Under the pieces are notes generated by a model, which worked only from the letters and a program-made list of their open reading frames with translations, searched no databases and had not been told where the DNA came from. A stretch of DNA of 14,903 nucleotides. It comes from Collinsella sp. (lineage in GTDB: Bacteria; Actinomycetota; Coriobacteriia; Coriobacteriales; Coriobacteriaceae). The DNA is taken from contig DXMG01000042.1 in the NCBI GenBank assembly GCA_019414325.1, forward strand, positions 1-14,903. Direction: 5' to 3'. Positions 14,601 through 14,903 of the stretch are shown piece by piece. Positions within the stretch are counted from its first letter, which is position 1; every line of letters starts with the position of its first letter. Position numbers and translations under genes: made by a program.

Positions 14601-14903
14601 CAACGGTATTGCTGCTACTCCGCTGGTGAGTGTTCAGGGCGGCAAGACCTATGTGTACTTCACCGTTAACAGCGCGGATAGCAAGGATTACGTCAACTAC
14701 TCTGCTGGTGGTGGCGTGTATCGCTATACGCTCGGCGATGCAGAGGCGACGCAGATTTATGATGCGGCTGGCCATTACCAGTACTGTGACTCTCCGGTCA
14801 TTGCCGATGCTTCTGGCAATCTCTACTACATTAATGATTCGGGCACGCTGTTTAAACTTGGAGCTGTCGAGTCTTGGACGGTTGCCTTTAACTCCAACGG
14901 CGG
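11674..14903 (+). CDS. large secreted protein: four DUF4430 (transcobalamin-like) domains plus beta-propeller; 3' end off window
   Basis: The frame stays open for 1,076 codons to the window edge. A long charged N-terminus precedes a signal peptide (basic RRGAIARGVAKRG, core LVAFLAFAMAFG, likely cut after AQLWA near residue 74). An Ala/Ser/Glu-rich linker reaches about 168. Four DUF4430 repeats follow at about 174-286, 299-401, 413-517 and 528-636. Each ends in a YW(Q/R/H)LF(V/I)NG-type motif (256-262, 370-377, 487-493, 606-612). Repeats 3 and 4 share SPF(D/E) and Y..D.ATN before it; repeat 1 has a related SPTDG...YDPTTN, and repeat 2 lacks the block. Residues about 685-1065 form a PQQ-like beta-propeller (GFVYIATENELIKIDSSTGK and relatives). 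The last residues (WTVAFNSNGG) look like the start of an InlB-type repeat. DUF4430 resembles the transcobalamin C-terminal domain, and the gene lies behind a B12 riboswitch. I infer a surface corrinoid-binding protein. ATG 11674 has GGGGG 6 nt upstream; ATG 11755 is an alternative. Confidence 0.85.
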   Translation, partial: MGELERNMRDDVGQPLGNAPSTDNGGQMDMFEDERERASLHRRGAIARGVAKRGLVAFLAFAMAFGTTPAQLWAEGAEGIAEAVAQATTPGEDAALAGGAAEQSGAEVSDSGSAPAASAAATKAATGDEGSATGESPVASEQSSAASAGQAGSAAAAAVQTENPTETGDVAKKQVEVSFSIIGTDADGKAQTWVAPTQLKLDEGATAADAFVKLQQKTGFKADYEPNTAYGFYLKSITSPTDGRTLAYDPTTNAFWQLFVDGASSSVGASSVKLAPGQKIEFAFTGGSASPVVKDQVAANVTVIGRDAQGKTQAWVDNAQYVVTSGSSALDLTKVALEANDIDAVAAGSFILSLKYNGVELGTPQDYSTYWQLFINGKSSDYTADNVTIHAGDTVTWFYGGWGDKLPSDSVHASVQVLGKDKDGKQQVWASTGQTSLKAGSTAKDLLEQTGLTLDAGESSWGWFLNGIYSPFDGKSYGWDAATNSYWRFYVNGKFADVGAGAYELHEGDAVTFMYGADADALPGQVLGSVDVIGPDVNGNNARWGSASNVSLPEGSTAQNLIETVLKAKGVTYNGSQSGEYWFLNSINSPFEDETYGYDGATNKYWHLYINGEPSLLCANQITLKSGDKVTLAYTTDDSAMPDPDKIVVDPGATTPDWDAEWAGYGNSGNGSTVTDAKTPAQAAGLKWAFDWKAESGQQYANCSEPVIANGFVYIATENELIKIDSSTGKKVASAPLASKVSYTSRPIYTNGLIIVPLNGGAVQAITADKLICKWLTPGLTDLTQSSCTVVSDGEYVYVGSVDISYDENYNATYGNGSFARIKIATGEVSWQNIDPAEGYYWTGAALTDKYAIVPTSAGTLKCIDKTTGDVVSTMKLDAVANADCIADPSNGSTFYQMTHDGKLHVISLSAKGVLSEQKTVDLGLTNNLSAPAVSGDNLIVGGQTATGSALVLYNLKTGKTTMVAAADGKALPAGLNGIAATPLVSVQGGKTYVYFTVNSADSKDYVNYSAGGGVYRYTLGDAEATQIYDAAGHYQYCDSPVIADASGNLYYINDSGTLFKLGAVESWTVAFNSNG

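Noticed and set aside
12103..14775. Two long minus-strand open frames (463 and 418 codons) opposite the DUF4430 gene
   Set aside because: The plus-strand frame has a signal peptide, repeated domains and a propeller and runs without interruption. The minus frames are Arg-rich with no domain pattern.
1..14903. CRISPR array, tRNA, rRNA or intact transposase
   Set aside because: I saw no regularly spaced direct repeats, no tRNA-like cloverleaf and no transposase-like frame.

Overview
The window is GC-rich, with compact genes, strong GGAGG-type ribosome binding sites, Gram-positive lipoproteins, a Tat-exported wall protein with a LAxTG-type sorting signal, an FchA/FolD folate pair and a cobalamin riboswitch. 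This suggests a gut actinobacterium of the class Coriobacteriia, probably Collinsella. That placement is inference from gene content and style; no marker gene is present.

Layout, left to right. (1) Bases 1-640: a possible terminator from an upstream gene, a perfect inverted repeat, and a small minus-strand HTH protein that seems to start at CTG. (2) Bases 640-1020: a small PH-like protein and a strong hairpin terminator shared with the convergent gene. (3) Bases 1057-3546, minus: a secreted phosphatidylinositol-specific phospholipase C-like protein with a Tat signal, a beta-trefoil lectin-like region, a catalytic X domain and a C-terminal LADTG wall anchor. (4) Bases 3757-5291, minus: two tandem paralogous lipoproteins, each followed by a near-identical hairpin terminator and preceded by the same 19-bp element. 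(5) Bases 5562-7157, plus: fchA and folD, a C1-folate operon. Its FolD lacks the lysine and glutamine used for cyclohydrolase activity, so FchA probably does that step. (6) Bases 7176-7430: an AT-rich element of about 240 bp with long terminal inverted repeats and an internal terminator-like hairpin. (7) Bases 7512-9035: a C69 dipeptidase. (8) Bases 9070-11402: a phasin-like small protein and an ABC1/UbiB-family kinase-like membrane protein, ending in a terminator.

(9) Bases 11416-14903 are the highlight. A cobalamin riboswitch leads into a very large secreted protein, cut by the window edge. It has four tandem DUF4430 (transcobalamin C-terminal-like) domains, then a PQQ-type beta-propeller, then the start of what looks like an InlB-type wall repeat. 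B12 control plus transcobalamin-like domains plus a propeller suggests a surface corrinoid-capture protein of a Gram-positive gut bacterium. It would be analogous in logic to intrinsic factor/transcobalamin in animals and to the BtuG propeller in Bacteroides. No rRNA, tRNA, CRISPR array or intact transposase gene is visible.
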